From Alistipes sp. Marseille-P5061 (GTDB lineage Bacteria; Bacteroidota; Bacteroidia; Bacteroidales; Rikenellaceae): a stretch of DNA of 64,000 bases. Under the pieces are notes generated by a model that worked only from the letters and a program-made list of their open reading frames with translations, did not search any database and was not told where the DNA came from. The stretch lies in the NCBI RefSeq assembly GCF_900290115.1, contig NZ_LT985749.1, positions 22,230 to 86,229 on the forward strand, written 5' to 3'. The translations under genes were made by a program, and so were the position numbers. Of this stretch, positions 9,378-16,612 are shown piece after piece (position 1 is the stretch's first letter; every line of letters starts with the position of its first letter).

Positions 9378-9385
9378 TAAAGATA
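9378..9385 (-). promoter_or_regulatory. Candidate -7 element of the nuclease operon
   Basis: The minus strand reads TATCTTTA, seven of eight matches to the Bacteroidetes -7 element TAnnTTTG, 93 bp upstream of the 801-residue lipoprotein gene in an AT-rich patch. No well-spaced -33 TTG is present, so the call is tentative. Confidence 0.35.
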
Positions 9386-9490
9386 AAATTATTTTTCGAC
9401 AAAGCAAGCCGGCATCCCCAGCATTTAACACACATTTAATACCCCGCTCTCCACAATTCCGTCCGGAGCGTCCTCAAGAGACGATTTAGG

Positions 9491-9529
9491 GCAAAAAGTC
9501 CGCATTTTGTACCAAAGTACAGAATGCGG
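9491..9529 (-). terminator. Terminator after the DUF4293 gene
   Basis: On the minus strand a 13-position stem with one mismatch (9500-9512 pairing with 9517-9529, loop CAAA on the plus strand) is followed by a run of five T. It sits 18 bp past the DUF4293 stop and separates that operon from the nuclease operon. Confidence 0.7.
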
Positions 9530-9546
9530 AGAGCGGAGCGGCCGAC

Positions 9547-10011
9547 TTAGCGGATGCGGTCGGCGGCACGGACCATCAGCTCGTCGCGGAAAATCGCGCG
9601 GGCGGCCAGGTACATGAAGAAGAGGCTGACGAGCGGCAGCGCAATGGCCGGCCGGAAGCCCTGGGTGTGGAAGGCGAAGTCGGCGAAGAGCCGTGCGCAG
9701 AGGAAGTAGTAGATGGCCTCCATGACCACCACGCCCACCATGAGCACCATCGCCACGGCGCACAGGCGGATTTGGAGCAGCCGCCGGCGGTAGAGGAAAA
9801 TCGTCACCAGCGGAAGCAGGCAGGAGACCGCCTGCAGCACGCCCATGTACCAGGTGCTCTGGTGCAGCGAGCCGTCGAGGCTTTTGAGCGCGAAGGCGCG
9901 CAGCTCGAACGACCCGGCATCGCCGCCGAACCACGCCAGAGGCAGCAGGAGCGTAAGCCCCATGAGCACCCCGGCCACGAGCAGATAGATTGTTTGGATT
10001 CGTTGTATCAT
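9547..10011 (-). CDS. DUF4293 four-helix membrane protein
   Basis: The product has 154 residues with four predicted membrane helices; the start MIQRIQTIYLLVAGVLMG is characteristic of DUF4293, a Bacteroidetes inner-membrane family of unknown function. It starts 8 bp after the glycosyltransferase stop, so it is co-transcribed with that gene. A role in lipid-linked sugar handling is suggested only by position. Confidence 0.85.
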   Translation of the reverse strand: MIQRIQTIYLLVAGVLMGLTLLLPLAWFGGDAGSFELRAFALKSLDGSLHQSTWYMGVLQAVSCLLPLVTIFLYRRRLLQIRLCAVAMVLMVGVVVMEAIYYFLCARLFADFAFHTQGFRPAIALPLVSLFFMYLAARAIFRDELMVRAADRIR

Positions 10012-10019
10012 AATACGTT

Positions 10020-10976
10020 TCAGAGTTTTCGGTCAATCAGATATTTGTTGCGGTCGCTCGAGCCCCGGTTAATCAGCTCGCCGAGGAAGCCCGCCAGGAA
10101 GAGCTGCACGCCGAGAATCACGGCAAGAATCGCCAGGTAGAAGAGCGGCTGGTCGGTCACCGCGCGCACGGGGATGTCGTGCAGCTGCCGGTAGATTTTC
10201 GTAGCGATGACCCACAGCGTGGTCACGCCGCCGAAGAGGAACATGAGCGTTCCCAGACCGCCGAAGAAGTACATGGGCGAGCGGCCGAAGTGCGACATGA
10301 ACCAGACGGTGATGAGGTCCAGATAGCCCTTGACCATGCGCTCCATGCCGAATTTCGAGTGGCCGTACTTGCGGGCATGGTGCTCGACGACCTTCTCGCC
10401 GATGCGCGTGAAGCCCGCCTGCTTGGCCAGGAAGGGGATGTAGCGGTGCATCTCGCCGTAGACCTCGATGGACTTGACCACCTTGAGGCGGTAGGCCTTC
10501 AGACCGCAGTTGAAGTCGTGAAGGCGGATGCCTGAGACCGTCCGCGCCGTCCAGTTGAAGAACTTGCTGGGGAGGCGCTTGCCCAGCGGGTCGTAGCGCT
10601 TCTTCTTCCAGCCCGAGACCAGGTCGTATCCCTCGTCGAGAATCATGCGACGCAGGGCGGGAATCTCGTCGGGCGAATCCTGCAGGTCGGCATCCATCGT
10701 GATGACCACCTCGCCGCGGGCCGCCTCGAAGCCGCAGTAGAGGGCGGCCGACTTGCCGTAGTTGCGGGCAAAGCCGATGCCGCGCACGGCGGGATAGCTC
10801 CGCCTGAGCGATTCGATGACCTTCCACGAGCCGTCCTTCGAGCCGTCGTCGACCAGAATCGCCTCGTAGGAGAGGTTGTTGGCCCGGGCCACACGGTCAA
10901 TCCACGCCACCAGCTCGGGCAGCGACTCCGCCTCGTTGTAGAGGGGGACGACGATTGACAAATCGAGTTTTTCCAT
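10020..10976 (-). CDS. Family 2 glycosyltransferase, polyprenyl-phosphate type
   Basis: The start at 10976 gives 318 residues; an in-frame ATG at 10988 would overlap the upstream stop by a few bases and is the alternative. The GT-A core shows the nucleotide-binding VDDGS (42-46) and the metal motif DADLQD (95-100). Two C-terminal membrane helices (about 228-256 and 275-300) place it with DPM1/GtrB/ArnC-like enzymes, which move a sugar from a nucleotide donor to undecaprenyl phosphate at the cytoplasmic face. It is flanked by two membrane proteins of unknown function (DUF4199 upstream, DUF4293 downstream) with 4- and 8-bp gaps, making a three-gene operon. The sugar cannot be told from sequence. 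Confidence 0.9.
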   Translation of the reverse strand: MEKLDLSIVVPLYNEAESLPELVAWIDRVARANNLSYEAILVDDGSKDGSWKVIESLRRSYPAVRGIGFARNYGKSAALYCGFEAARGEVVITMDADLQDSPDEIPALRRMILDEGYDLVSGWKKKRYDPLGKRLPSKFFNWTARTVSGIRLHDFNCGLKAYRLKVVKSIEVYGEMHRYIPFLAKQAGFTRIGEKVVEHHARKYGHSKFGMERMVKGYLDLITVWFMSHFGRSPMYFFGGLGTLMFLFGGVTTLWVIATKIYRQLHDIPVRAVTDQPLFYLAILAVILGVQLFLAGFLGELINRGSSDRNKYLIDRKL

Positions 10977-10980
10977 CACG

Positions 10981-11562
10981 TTACACATTACCTTCAGGAC
11001 CTCCGAACGGTTTGGCGGGACGCGAAACCGTCGAGGCGATGAACAGACCGAAGACCAGACCGAAGAGCAGGCTGGTGAGCACGCCGCCGCCCACGGCCGA
11101 GAAGACCGACGGTTCGGGCGACTGCTGCATCTGGGCCACCGACTGCGAGAGGAGGTTCTCCATCGAAGCCGAGACGTTGCCGCTGCGGGCCATGATTGAA
11201 TAGAGGGCGTCGGCCGAGCGCTCGATGTAGCGGCCGTAGCCGATGATGCCATAGACATAGATGTACTGCACGGCTCCCGAGATGATGCCTCCGAGCGCCG
11301 ACATGGCCGCGATGAAGCCATAGGCTTCGCCGAAGGAGAAACCCTCGGTCTCGTCGCGCTGCATGGCGCGCCGCCGCGTAAAGCGGTGGAGCAGGTAGTA
11401 GTGCAGCACCACGGCCACCACCCACTCGACCATCAGCAGCATGTAGAGCCACAGCCGGCCCGAGAGGACGATGCTGTTCTCCACGACGGTCGAGACGGCC
11501 AGCAGCAGGCCGACCATCGCCCCGTACTTGGCGGCATCGTTCCAGAAACTTGTCTTTCCCAT
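10981..11562 (-). CDS. DUF4199 membrane protein
   Basis: The product has 193 residues with four hydrophobic segments (about 12-32, 36-55, 73-100 and 150-175). The N-terminus and the GEAYGFIAAMSALGG region fit DUF4199, a Bacteroidetes membrane family often found directly upstream of a dolichyl-phosphate-mannose-synthase-like glycosyltransferase, exactly as here. Function unknown; perhaps a partner or flippase for the lipid-linked sugar. First gene of the three-gene operon. Confidence 0.88.
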   Translation of the reverse strand: MGKTSFWNDAAKYGAMVGLLLAVSTVVENSIVLSGRLWLYMLLMVEWVVAVVLHYYLLHRFTRRRAMQRDETEGFSFGEAYGFIAAMSALGGIISGAVQYIYVYGIIGYGRYIERSADALYSIMARSGNVSASMENLLSQSVAQMQQSPEPSVFSAVGGGVLTSLLFGLVFGLFIASTVSRPAKPFGGPEGNV

Positions 11563-11574
11563 ATATCTTTTTTC

Positions 11575-11832
11575 GCTTTTTTCTCTACGCCCGACTGTCG
11601 GTCCCTTGCTTGTTGCTTCCCCGACTGTCGGCCCCCGGCATTCCGCTCTCCCGGCTGTCGGTCCCCCGGCATTCCGCTCTCCCGGTTTTCGGTCCCCGGC
11701 TGCCCGGCCCTTACTTTCGGCCCCCGGCTGTCAGTCCCCGGCTGCCCGGCTCCTTGCTTTCGCCTCCCCTGCTTTTGGCCCCCGGCGGCCCGGTGTCCTG
11801 CTTTCTGCCCCCCCCCGGCTGTCGGCCCCGGC
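11575..11832. repeat. GC-rich degenerate array R1 after the YciO-like gene
   Basis: About ten imperfect copies of a 15-bp unit close to CCGGCTGTCGGTCCC, mixed with linkers such as CGGCATTCCGCTCTC (twice). The array begins at the stop codon of the gene ending at 11833 and fills the 270-bp spacer. The sense (minus) strand is the G-rich one, with many GGG-GGGGG runs. No coding potential is convincing. Confidence 0.8.
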
Positions 11833-12435
11833 TCAGCGCAGTTCGCCCTTGCCTTCGCGCAGCACCTCGGGCTCGTCGCCCGTCAGGTCGACGACCGTCG
11901 TGGGGACGTTGTCGCCCATGCCGCCGTCGATGACCAGCTCCACCTCGCGGCCGTAGCGCTCGTGAATCAGCTCGGGGTCGGTCGTGTACTCCACCACCTC
12001 GTCATCGTCGCGCACCGAAGCCGTCGCCAGCGGCGCACCCAGCGCCTCGACGATGGCCCGCGCCACGGGATGGGCCGGGATGCGCACGCCGATGGTCTTG
12101 CGGCGTTCGAGCGCCTTGTCGGGCATGCGCGACGAGGCCTCGAGCACGAAGGTGAAGGGCCCCGGCAGATTCCGCTTCAGCGTCCGGAAGGTGGCGTTGT
12201 CGACCCGGCAATACTCGGCCACCTGGGCCAGACTCCCGAAGACGACGGAGAGCTCGCCCTCGCTCTTGCCCCGGATGCGGCGCAGCCGTTCGAGCCCCTT
12301 GGGACTCCGCAGCGAGCAGCCGAAGGCATAGACGCTGTCCGTCGGATAGATGATGACCCCGTCGTGCTCCAACACGGCCACGACCCGGACCAACTCCCGC
12401 TCCGAGGGATTCTGTGCGTAAATCTTTGTTATCAT
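11833..12435 (-). CDS. YciO/Sua5/YrdC-family threonylcarbamoyl-AMP synthase-like protein
   Basis: The product has 200 residues. The fold signature is clear: PTDSVYAFGCSL (about 31-42), the KxR-type nucleotide pocket around RRIRGKSE, and the later VRIPAHPVARAI and ATASVR segments. Family members make threonylcarbamoyl-AMP for the t6A37 tRNA modification; the YciO branch has weak or different activity. The lack of a C-terminal Sua5 domain and the DSVYAFGC variant favour YciO, so I do not name it tsaC. It stands alone between mltG and a repeat array. A perfect -7 element ends 6 bp before the ATG, so a leaderless message is possible. Confidence 0.88.
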   Translation of the reverse strand: MITKIYAQNPSERELVRVVAVLEHDGVIIYPTDSVYAFGCSLRSPKGLERLRRIRGKSEGELSVVFGSLAQVAEYCRVDNATFRTLKRNLPGPFTFVLEASSRMPDKALERRKTIGVRIPAHPVARAIVEALGAPLATASVRDDDEVVEYTTDPELIHERYGREVELVIDGGMGDNVPTTVVDLTGDEPEVLREGKGELR

Positions 12436-12440
12436 GCGAA

Positions 12441-12448
12441 CAAAGGTA
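12441..12448 (-). promoter_or_regulatory. -7 element (TACCTTTG) for the YciO-like gene
   Basis: The minus strand carries a perfect TAnnTTTG whose last base lies 5 bp from the ATG at 12435. Initiation at the usual distance would fall on or next to the start codon. No -33 TTG at 19-21 bp is seen, which lowers confidence. Confidence 0.5.
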
Positions 12449-12502
12449 GCAATTTTTTATTCAAAAACGGCCGCCGAGGCCCCTTTTTCGCCGCACGGCG
12501 CG

Positions 12503-13519
12503 TCACTTTATCCGACGGCGGTTGAGTTCTGCGCTGTAAGCCCGTGCGTTGGCGTTGTGCTCGCGCAGCGTGCGGGCGAAGTTGTGGTAGCCGTCGAAGG
12601 TCGGACGGGCGCAGAAAAAGAGGTAGTCGTGGCGCTCGTAGCCCAGCACCGCATCGATGGCATCGATGCTCGGCATGCAGATGGGCGAAGGGGGGAGCCC
12701 CTTGTTCACATAGGTGTTGTAGGGCGAGGGGTACTTCAGGTGTTTGTAGAGAATCCGCCGCAGCCCGAAATCCTGCATGGCATACTTGACCGTGGGGTCG
12801 GCCTGCAGGGGAATGCCCCGGCGCAGGCGGTTGATGTAGACGCCGGCGATGCGGGGCATCTCGTCGACCTTGCGCGTCTCCTCGTAGACAATCGAGGCGA
12901 GGGTCATCACCTCCAGCCGGCTCAGGCCGCTGCGGTCGCGCTTCTCGTCGCGGCCCGCAGCCCAGAAGCGGTCGTATTCGCGCTTCATGCGGGTGACGAA
13001 CTCCTGCGGCGAGGCGGTCCAGTAGAATTCGTAGGTGTTGGGGATGAACATCGAGAAGAGCGTCACGCTGTCGAAGCCCAGCGTCCGGGCCAGCGAATCG
13101 GAGGTGAGCACCTGCGCGAAGGAGGCCGAGTCGGCGTCGAACTGCCGGCCGAGCTTTCCGGCCAGCTGCGCCGGGGTGCGGACGTTGTTGAAGGTGATGC
13201 GCACGGGGGTCTGCTCCCCGAGCTTAAGCATGCGGGCCACCTCGATGACGTTCATCCCGGGCCGGAGCAGGTAGCGGCCCGGCTTGAAGCTCCGCCCGAG
13301 CTCCAGACGGGAGGCATAGCGGTCGAAGGCCCAGCGGTGGCCGATATGCCGCGCGAGCGTGTCGCGCAGGGCGGCGTAGTCGCACCGCGAGCTGACGTAG
13401 AGGTCGGACTCCTCGTGTACGGCACTGCCGTAGAACTGGTTGCGGACGACGAGGGCCGCCCCGGCCATCACCACAACGAGGGCGACGAGCGTGATGAAAA
13501 GAAGCGCTTTTTTGTGCAT
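12503..13519 (-). CDS. mltG: Endolytic murein transglycosylase MltG
   Basis: The product has 338 residues, a usual length for MltG. One N-terminal membrane helix (about 5-25) anchors a periplasmic YceG domain. The catalytic region ASIVYEETRK carries the conserved Glu; RIAGVYINRLRRGIPLQADPTV and SPYNTY...GLPPSPICMPS are family hallmarks. The enzyme cuts nascent glycan strands and is thought to set their length by releasing them from the inner membrane. It reads away from the SRP RNA gene; their promoters overlap. It precedes the YciO-like gene by 67 bp and could be co-transcribed with it. Confidence 0.94.
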   Translation of the reverse strand: MHKKALLFITLVALVVVMAGAALVVRNQFYGSAVHEESDLYVSSRCDYAALRDTLARHIGHRWAFDRYASRLELGRSFKPGRYLLRPGMNVIEVARMLKLGEQTPVRITFNNVRTPAQLAGKLGRQFDADSASFAQVLTSDSLARTLGFDSVTLFSMFIPNTYEFYWTASPQEFVTRMKREYDRFWAAGRDEKRDRSGLSRLEVMTLASIVYEETRKVDEMPRIAGVYINRLRRGIPLQADPTVKYAMQDFGLRRILYKHLKYPSPYNTYVNKGLPPSPICMPSIDAIDAVLGYERHDYLFFCARPTFDGYHNFARTLREHNANARAYSAELNRRRIK

Positions 13520-13533
13520 TCGACGAAAATTTC

Positions 13534-13564
13534 TTGCAAAGATAGGAAAATATTCCTACTTTTG
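13534..13564 (+). promoter_or_regulatory. Promoter of the SRP RNA gene
   Basis: TTG at 13534-13536 and TACTTTTG at 13557-13564, spaced 20 bp, are a perfect Bacteroidetes -33/-7 pair. The RNA 5' end (GGGTAAG) starts a few bases downstream. Confidence 0.88.
13537..13544 (-). promoter_or_regulatory. -7 element (TATCTTTG) for mltG, overlapping the SRP promoter
   Basis: The minus strand has a perfect TAnnTTTG 17 bp from the mltG start. It directly abuts the -33 TTG of the divergent SRP RNA promoter, so the two transcription units share about 30 bp and probably compete for polymerase. Confidence 0.6.
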
Positions 13565-13567
13565 TCG

Positions 13568-13666
13568 CGGGTAAGTCTTATACGACCAGCTCCCACAGAA
13601 TCCCCCAGGCGAGGAATCGAGCAAGGGTATGTGGTCGTAGCGGTGCGATATAAGTAGCTTACCCAT
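13568..13666 (+). ncRNA. ffs: Signal recognition particle RNA (small bacterial 4.5S type)
   Basis: The ends pair (GGGTAAG at 13569-13575 with CTTACCC at 13658-13664; CTTATA with TATAAG inside). The apex holds the SRP domain IV signature: CAGG (13606-13609), a CGA-GGAA-TCG tetraloop hairpin (13610-13619), then AGCAA (13620-13624), which matches the asymmetric/symmetric loop arrangement that binds Ffh. The length of about 98 nt is right for the small SRP RNA. A consensus promoter precedes it and a T-run (13666-13672) follows. It should work with Ffh to target membrane proteins. Confidence 0.88.
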
Positions 13667-13670
13667 TTTT

Positions 13671-13760
13671 TTGTGCCCTGCCGCAACCTGCGGCATCCTC
13701 CGGCACCCTCCAGTACCTTGTTGTACCCTGCGGCGTTCTGCCGAGCCCTGTTGTGCCCTG
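13671..13760. repeat. 10-bp-period tandem array R2
   Basis: Nine consecutive 10-bp units ending in CCTG or a close variant, for example TTGTGCCCTG (units 1 and 9 identical), CGGCACCCTC and TTGTACCCTG. It lies between the SRP RNA and the stop of the TonB receptor gene at 13899. On the minus strand it reads as GGG-containing decamers downstream of that receptor gene. Confidence 0.75.
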
Positions 13761-13898
13761 CGTGCCCAGTTGCCACGGCCGCGCTCAGCAGCCGCCCGCC
13801 CCGCGCGCAGCTCCCTGCGGCAGGTCTGCCCATCCTCCATCTTCACCACCTTTTCTCCGGATGCTTGCACCCGCCCGGCCCGACATGCGGCGGCCGGC
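13761..13898. other. GC-rich spacer without a recognisable gene
   Basis: The remaining spacer up to the receptor stop codon is GC-rich, with loosely repeated GCCGC/GCGC words. I see no promoter, hairpin with T-run, or credible reading frame here. Confidence 0.5.
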
Positions 13899-16289
13899 TC
13901 AGAACTCGACGGTCACACCCAGCGTCGGGAGGAGCGTTCCGCTCTCCTGCGCGATGTATTTCATCCGGTAGCGCTGTTCAGCAAGGGGCGCCGTGGGATT
14001 CTCCACCACCCCGGTGCTCATCAGCACGTCGGGCTGGCGCAGCTTGCTCACCGTGATGTTCTGCAGGTCGATGTAGATGCCGAGCATGCAGCGCCGGAAG
14101 TAGAAGACCTTGTCGATGCGCAGGTCGAGCTGCGCAAAGGCATCGAGCCGCTCGGCGTTGTAGCGGTCATAATCGTAGTAGGGACGTCCCTGGGCATCCC
14201 ACGCCTCCTTGAGCGACGACTTGTCGACGTCGTAGGGCGTATAGGGCGCCCCGCCCACGGCGCTCAGCTTCAGGCCGACGCTCCAGTTGCGCGGGAAGTC
14301 GTAGGTGCCGCTCACGTTGGCCACGAAGCGGTTGTCCCACGCCGAGGCGATGTAGGGGGCGTGGCGGTCGCTGCGGTATTCGCTGCGGTAGAGCGTGAAC
14401 GACCCCACGACGTTGACCCGGTCGGGCAGCTGCCAGCTGACCATCGCCTCCAGACCGTAGGAGCGTCCTTCGGCCGTGGAGACCAGCTGTTCGTTGCCCA
14501 CCACGCCGTAGTCGTTCCCCTTGCAGGTGAGGGGCACGCCGTCGGCCACCGACAGCGGCACCCGGTCGTAGAACTTGTAGAACCCCTCGAGCGAGAGCAT
14601 CAGCCGGTCGCGCAGGTTCCACTTGACCCCCAGCGAGCCCTCCGTCACGCGCATGTAGTCGAGCCCGAGGTTGACCAGCGCGCCGCCGTCCTTGAAGCCG
14701 AGGGCCGTATAGGGAGGCAGCTGGTAGTAGAGGCCCGCGCTGCCGCTGAGCGACCAGGCGTGCGAAAAGGCATACGAGAGCGAGAGGCGCGGCGAGAGGT
14801 TGCGCCAGAAGGCGCTCGTCGACGAGGAGTAGTCGCAGCCGTCGGCCCGCACGCCGGCCGAGGCCGTGAAGCGCTCGTTGGGCGACTTGTAGTCGGCGCC
14901 GACGAAGGCGCCCCACCCCACCATGCCGAGCCACGTGCGATAGTCGGAGAGCTCGCTCCCCTGCTCGGCGCTGTGGAAGAGGCGCTGCAGCGTGGTGTTC
15001 GTATAGGTCGAGTAGGTCAGCTCGGCGCCGGCGCGCAGCGTCCAGCGCCCCAGCTGCGAACGGTTGTCGGCCCGCAGCGTGCTCTTCTGCTCGACGGAGC
15101 GCAGGCGCAGCGTCAGGTTCTCCTCGGTCGAGGAGTCGTTGTTGCGGTACTTCAGGTTGCGGTTGTTCAGATAGGTGTGGCTCAGCGCGACGGACTGCGT
15201 ATGGATGCCCGCATAGTGGCGGTAGGTGGCCCCCACGGTGAAGGTCTCCTGCTGGATGCGGGGCAGGTAGCTGAGCAGGTATTCGGCCTCCTCGCCCTTC
15301 TGGTCGGTGTTGAGCTTCATGTCGTCGATGCCCGCCAGCCCCAGCACCACCAGCTCGTCACGCTCCGTCAGACGGCTCTTGACCTTGAACTGCCCGTCGA
15401 TGAAGTTGGGCAGGAAGGGGAGCCCCAGCATCTTGAAGAGCAGCTGGAGGTAGGACTGCCGCAACGAGAAGAGGTAGGTGGTCTTGCGCCCGATGTGGCC
15501 GCGGCCGCTGAGCGAGACCTCCGAGGCGCCCAGCGTCGCCTTGAAGCTCTGCTTGTCCATGTCGCCGTCCTTGAGCCGGAAGTCGAGCACCGAGCTGAGC
15601 GCTCCGGAGCGGTCGACGGGGAAGGCCCCCGTATAGAAGCTGATTTCGCGCACGAGGTCCGAGTTGAGAATGCTCACCGGGCCTCCCGTGGCGCCCTGCG
15701 TGGCGAAGTGGTTGATGTTCGGAATCTCGATGCCGTCCATGTAGAAGCGGTTCTCCGAGGGGCCTCCGCCGCGGACAATCAGGTCGTTGCGGTAGCCCAC
15801 GGGCGAGAAGGCGACGCCGGGATAGGAGCGCACGATGCGCGAGATGTCGCGGTTCGAGCCGGGGCTCTTCTCGATTTCGCGCACGCCGATGACGTGCATC
15901 GCCACGGGGCTCTCGACCGTCCGCCGGAAGGGCGACGGCGTGACCGTCACCGCCTCGATGGCGCCGGGGGCCTCCTCGAGCTCCACCTCGACGAAGGGGG
16001 TCGCCGCCGAGACCAGATACTCCGACGTGAGGAAGGTCCGGTAGCCGAGCGACGAGATGACGAAGCGCCGGATGCCGGGCTCGACCCGCTCGATGGTGAA
16101 CATGCCGGCCGAGTCGGTCGAAGCGCCGCGGTTTCCGGCATCGGAGACCACCACCGAGGCATAGGGCACCGGCTGGCGCGTATTGCGGTCGATGACACGG
16201 CCCCGGACCGGGTAGCCCTTCGGAGCGGCTGCGGCGGAGAGGAAGAGCAGCGCCGCGGCGAACGAAAGAAGCAGGCGAACGGTTTTCAT
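13899..16289 (-). CDS. TonB-dependent receptor with carboxypeptidase-like domain
   Basis: Starting at 16289 gives 796 residues with a signal peptide (about 1-21); the longer frame would add 31 non-signal residues. A carboxypeptidase-regulatory-like domain (about 24-105, PVRGRVIDRNTRQPVPYASV) precedes a plug (about 120-240, VAFSPVGYRNDLIVRGGGPSENRF-type core, shown here only in part) and a barrel ending in VEF. The plug is well conserved, so it should act as a gated importer. It stands alone, followed by array R2, so the substrate cannot be inferred from neighbours. Two perfect -7 elements lie upstream (16294-16301 and 16335-16342). Confidence 0.92.
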   Translation of the reverse strand: MKTVRLLLSFAAALLFLSAAAAPKGYPVRGRVIDRNTRQPVPYASVVVSDAGNRGASTDSAGMFTIERVEPGIRRFVISSLGYRTFLTSEYLVSAATPFVEVELEEAPGAIEAVTVTPSPFRRTVESPVAMHVIGVREIEKSPGSNRDISRIVRSYPGVAFSPVGYRNDLIVRGGGPSENRFYMDGIEIPNINHFATQGATGGPVSILNSDLVREISFYTGAFPVDRSGALSSVLDFRLKDGDMDKQSFKATLGASEVSLSGRGHIGRKTTYLFSLRQSYLQLLFKMLGLPFLPNFIDGQFKVKSRLTERDELVVLGLAGIDDMKLNTDQKGEEAEYLLSYLPRIQQETFTVGATYRHYAGIHTQSVALSHTYLNNRNLKYRNNDSSTEENLTLRLRSVEQKSTLRADNRSQLGRWTLRAGAELTYSTYTNTTLQRLFHSAEQGSELSDYRTWLGMVGWGAFVGADYKSPNERFTASAGVRADGCDYSSSTSAFWRNLSPRLSLSYAFSHAWSLSGSAGLYYQLPPYTALGFKDGGALVNLGLDYMRVTEGSLGVKWNLRDRLMLSLEGFYKFYDRVPLSVADGVPLTCKGNDYGVVGNEQLVSTAEGRSYGLEAMVSWQLPDRVNVVGSFTLYRSEYRSDRHAPYIASAWDNRFVANVSGTYDFPRNWSVGLKLSAVGGAPYTPYDVDKSSLKEAWDAQGRPYYDYDRYNAERLDAFAQLDLRIDKVFYFRRCMLGIYIDLQNITVSKLRQPDVLMSTGVVENPTAPLAEQRYRMKYIAQESGTLLPTLGVTVEF

Positions 16290-16293
16290 ACTA

Positions 16294-16301
16294 CAAATGT
16301 A
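16294..16301 (-). promoter_or_regulatory. -7-like element (TACATTTG) abutting the receptor start
   Basis: A perfect TAnnTTTG on the minus strand only 4 bp from the ATG at 16289. It would give a leaderless or start-trimmed transcript and has no spaced TTG, so it is less likely than the element at 16335. Confidence 0.3.
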
Positions 16302-16334
16302 GTGAAAAAACAATGCATTATCAGATACATCGGA

Positions 16335-16342
16335 CAAAGATA
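16335..16342 (-). promoter_or_regulatory. -7 element (TATCTTTG) for the TonB receptor gene
   Basis: A perfect TAnnTTTG on the minus strand 45 bp upstream of the ATG, giving a leader of about 40 nt. No TTG at the usual spacing is visible. Confidence 0.55.
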
Positions 16343-16347
16343 CGGCA

Positions 16348-16374
16348 AACTCCGGCCCTTTTCGGACCGGAGTT
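16348..16374. other. 8-bp inverted repeat upstream of the receptor
   Basis: AACTCCGG (16348-16355) and CCGGAGTT (16367-16374) flank an 11-nt loop. It lies just upstream of the -7 element at 16335 and could be an operator or the hairpin of a terminator for the TPR/barrel operon; no T-run follows. Confidence 0.45.
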
Positions 16375-16394
16375 GCATGCATTGCGTCGCAAAG

Positions 16395-16612
16395 GATGCC
16401 GCGCGCGGGCGGCTCGGCGGGGAACCCGTCGGACGGTCTGAACGGATGGCTTGGTGGGCGACCCCGACGGAGACCCCGACGGAGAACCCGGCGGACGACC
16501 CGGCGGACGACCCGGCGGCGGCTCAGTGGGCAGCTCGGACGGGCGGCCCGGACGGACAGCCCGGCGGCTCAACGGGTGGCCCGGACGCTTCGATGGCGGC
16601 CTGACGGGCGGC
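16395..16612. repeat. 12-bp-period tandem array R3
   Basis: From 16460 to about 16591 the sequence runs in 12-bp units, the first five nearly perfect (GACCCCGACGGA twice, then GAACCCGGCGGA and CGACCCGGCGGA-type units) and later ones decayed. It lies directly after the stop codon of the barrel gene (16613). The sense strand of that gene carries the GGG/GGGG tracts. The 12-bp period leaves open frames on both strands, but no start signals support a protein. Confidence 0.8.
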
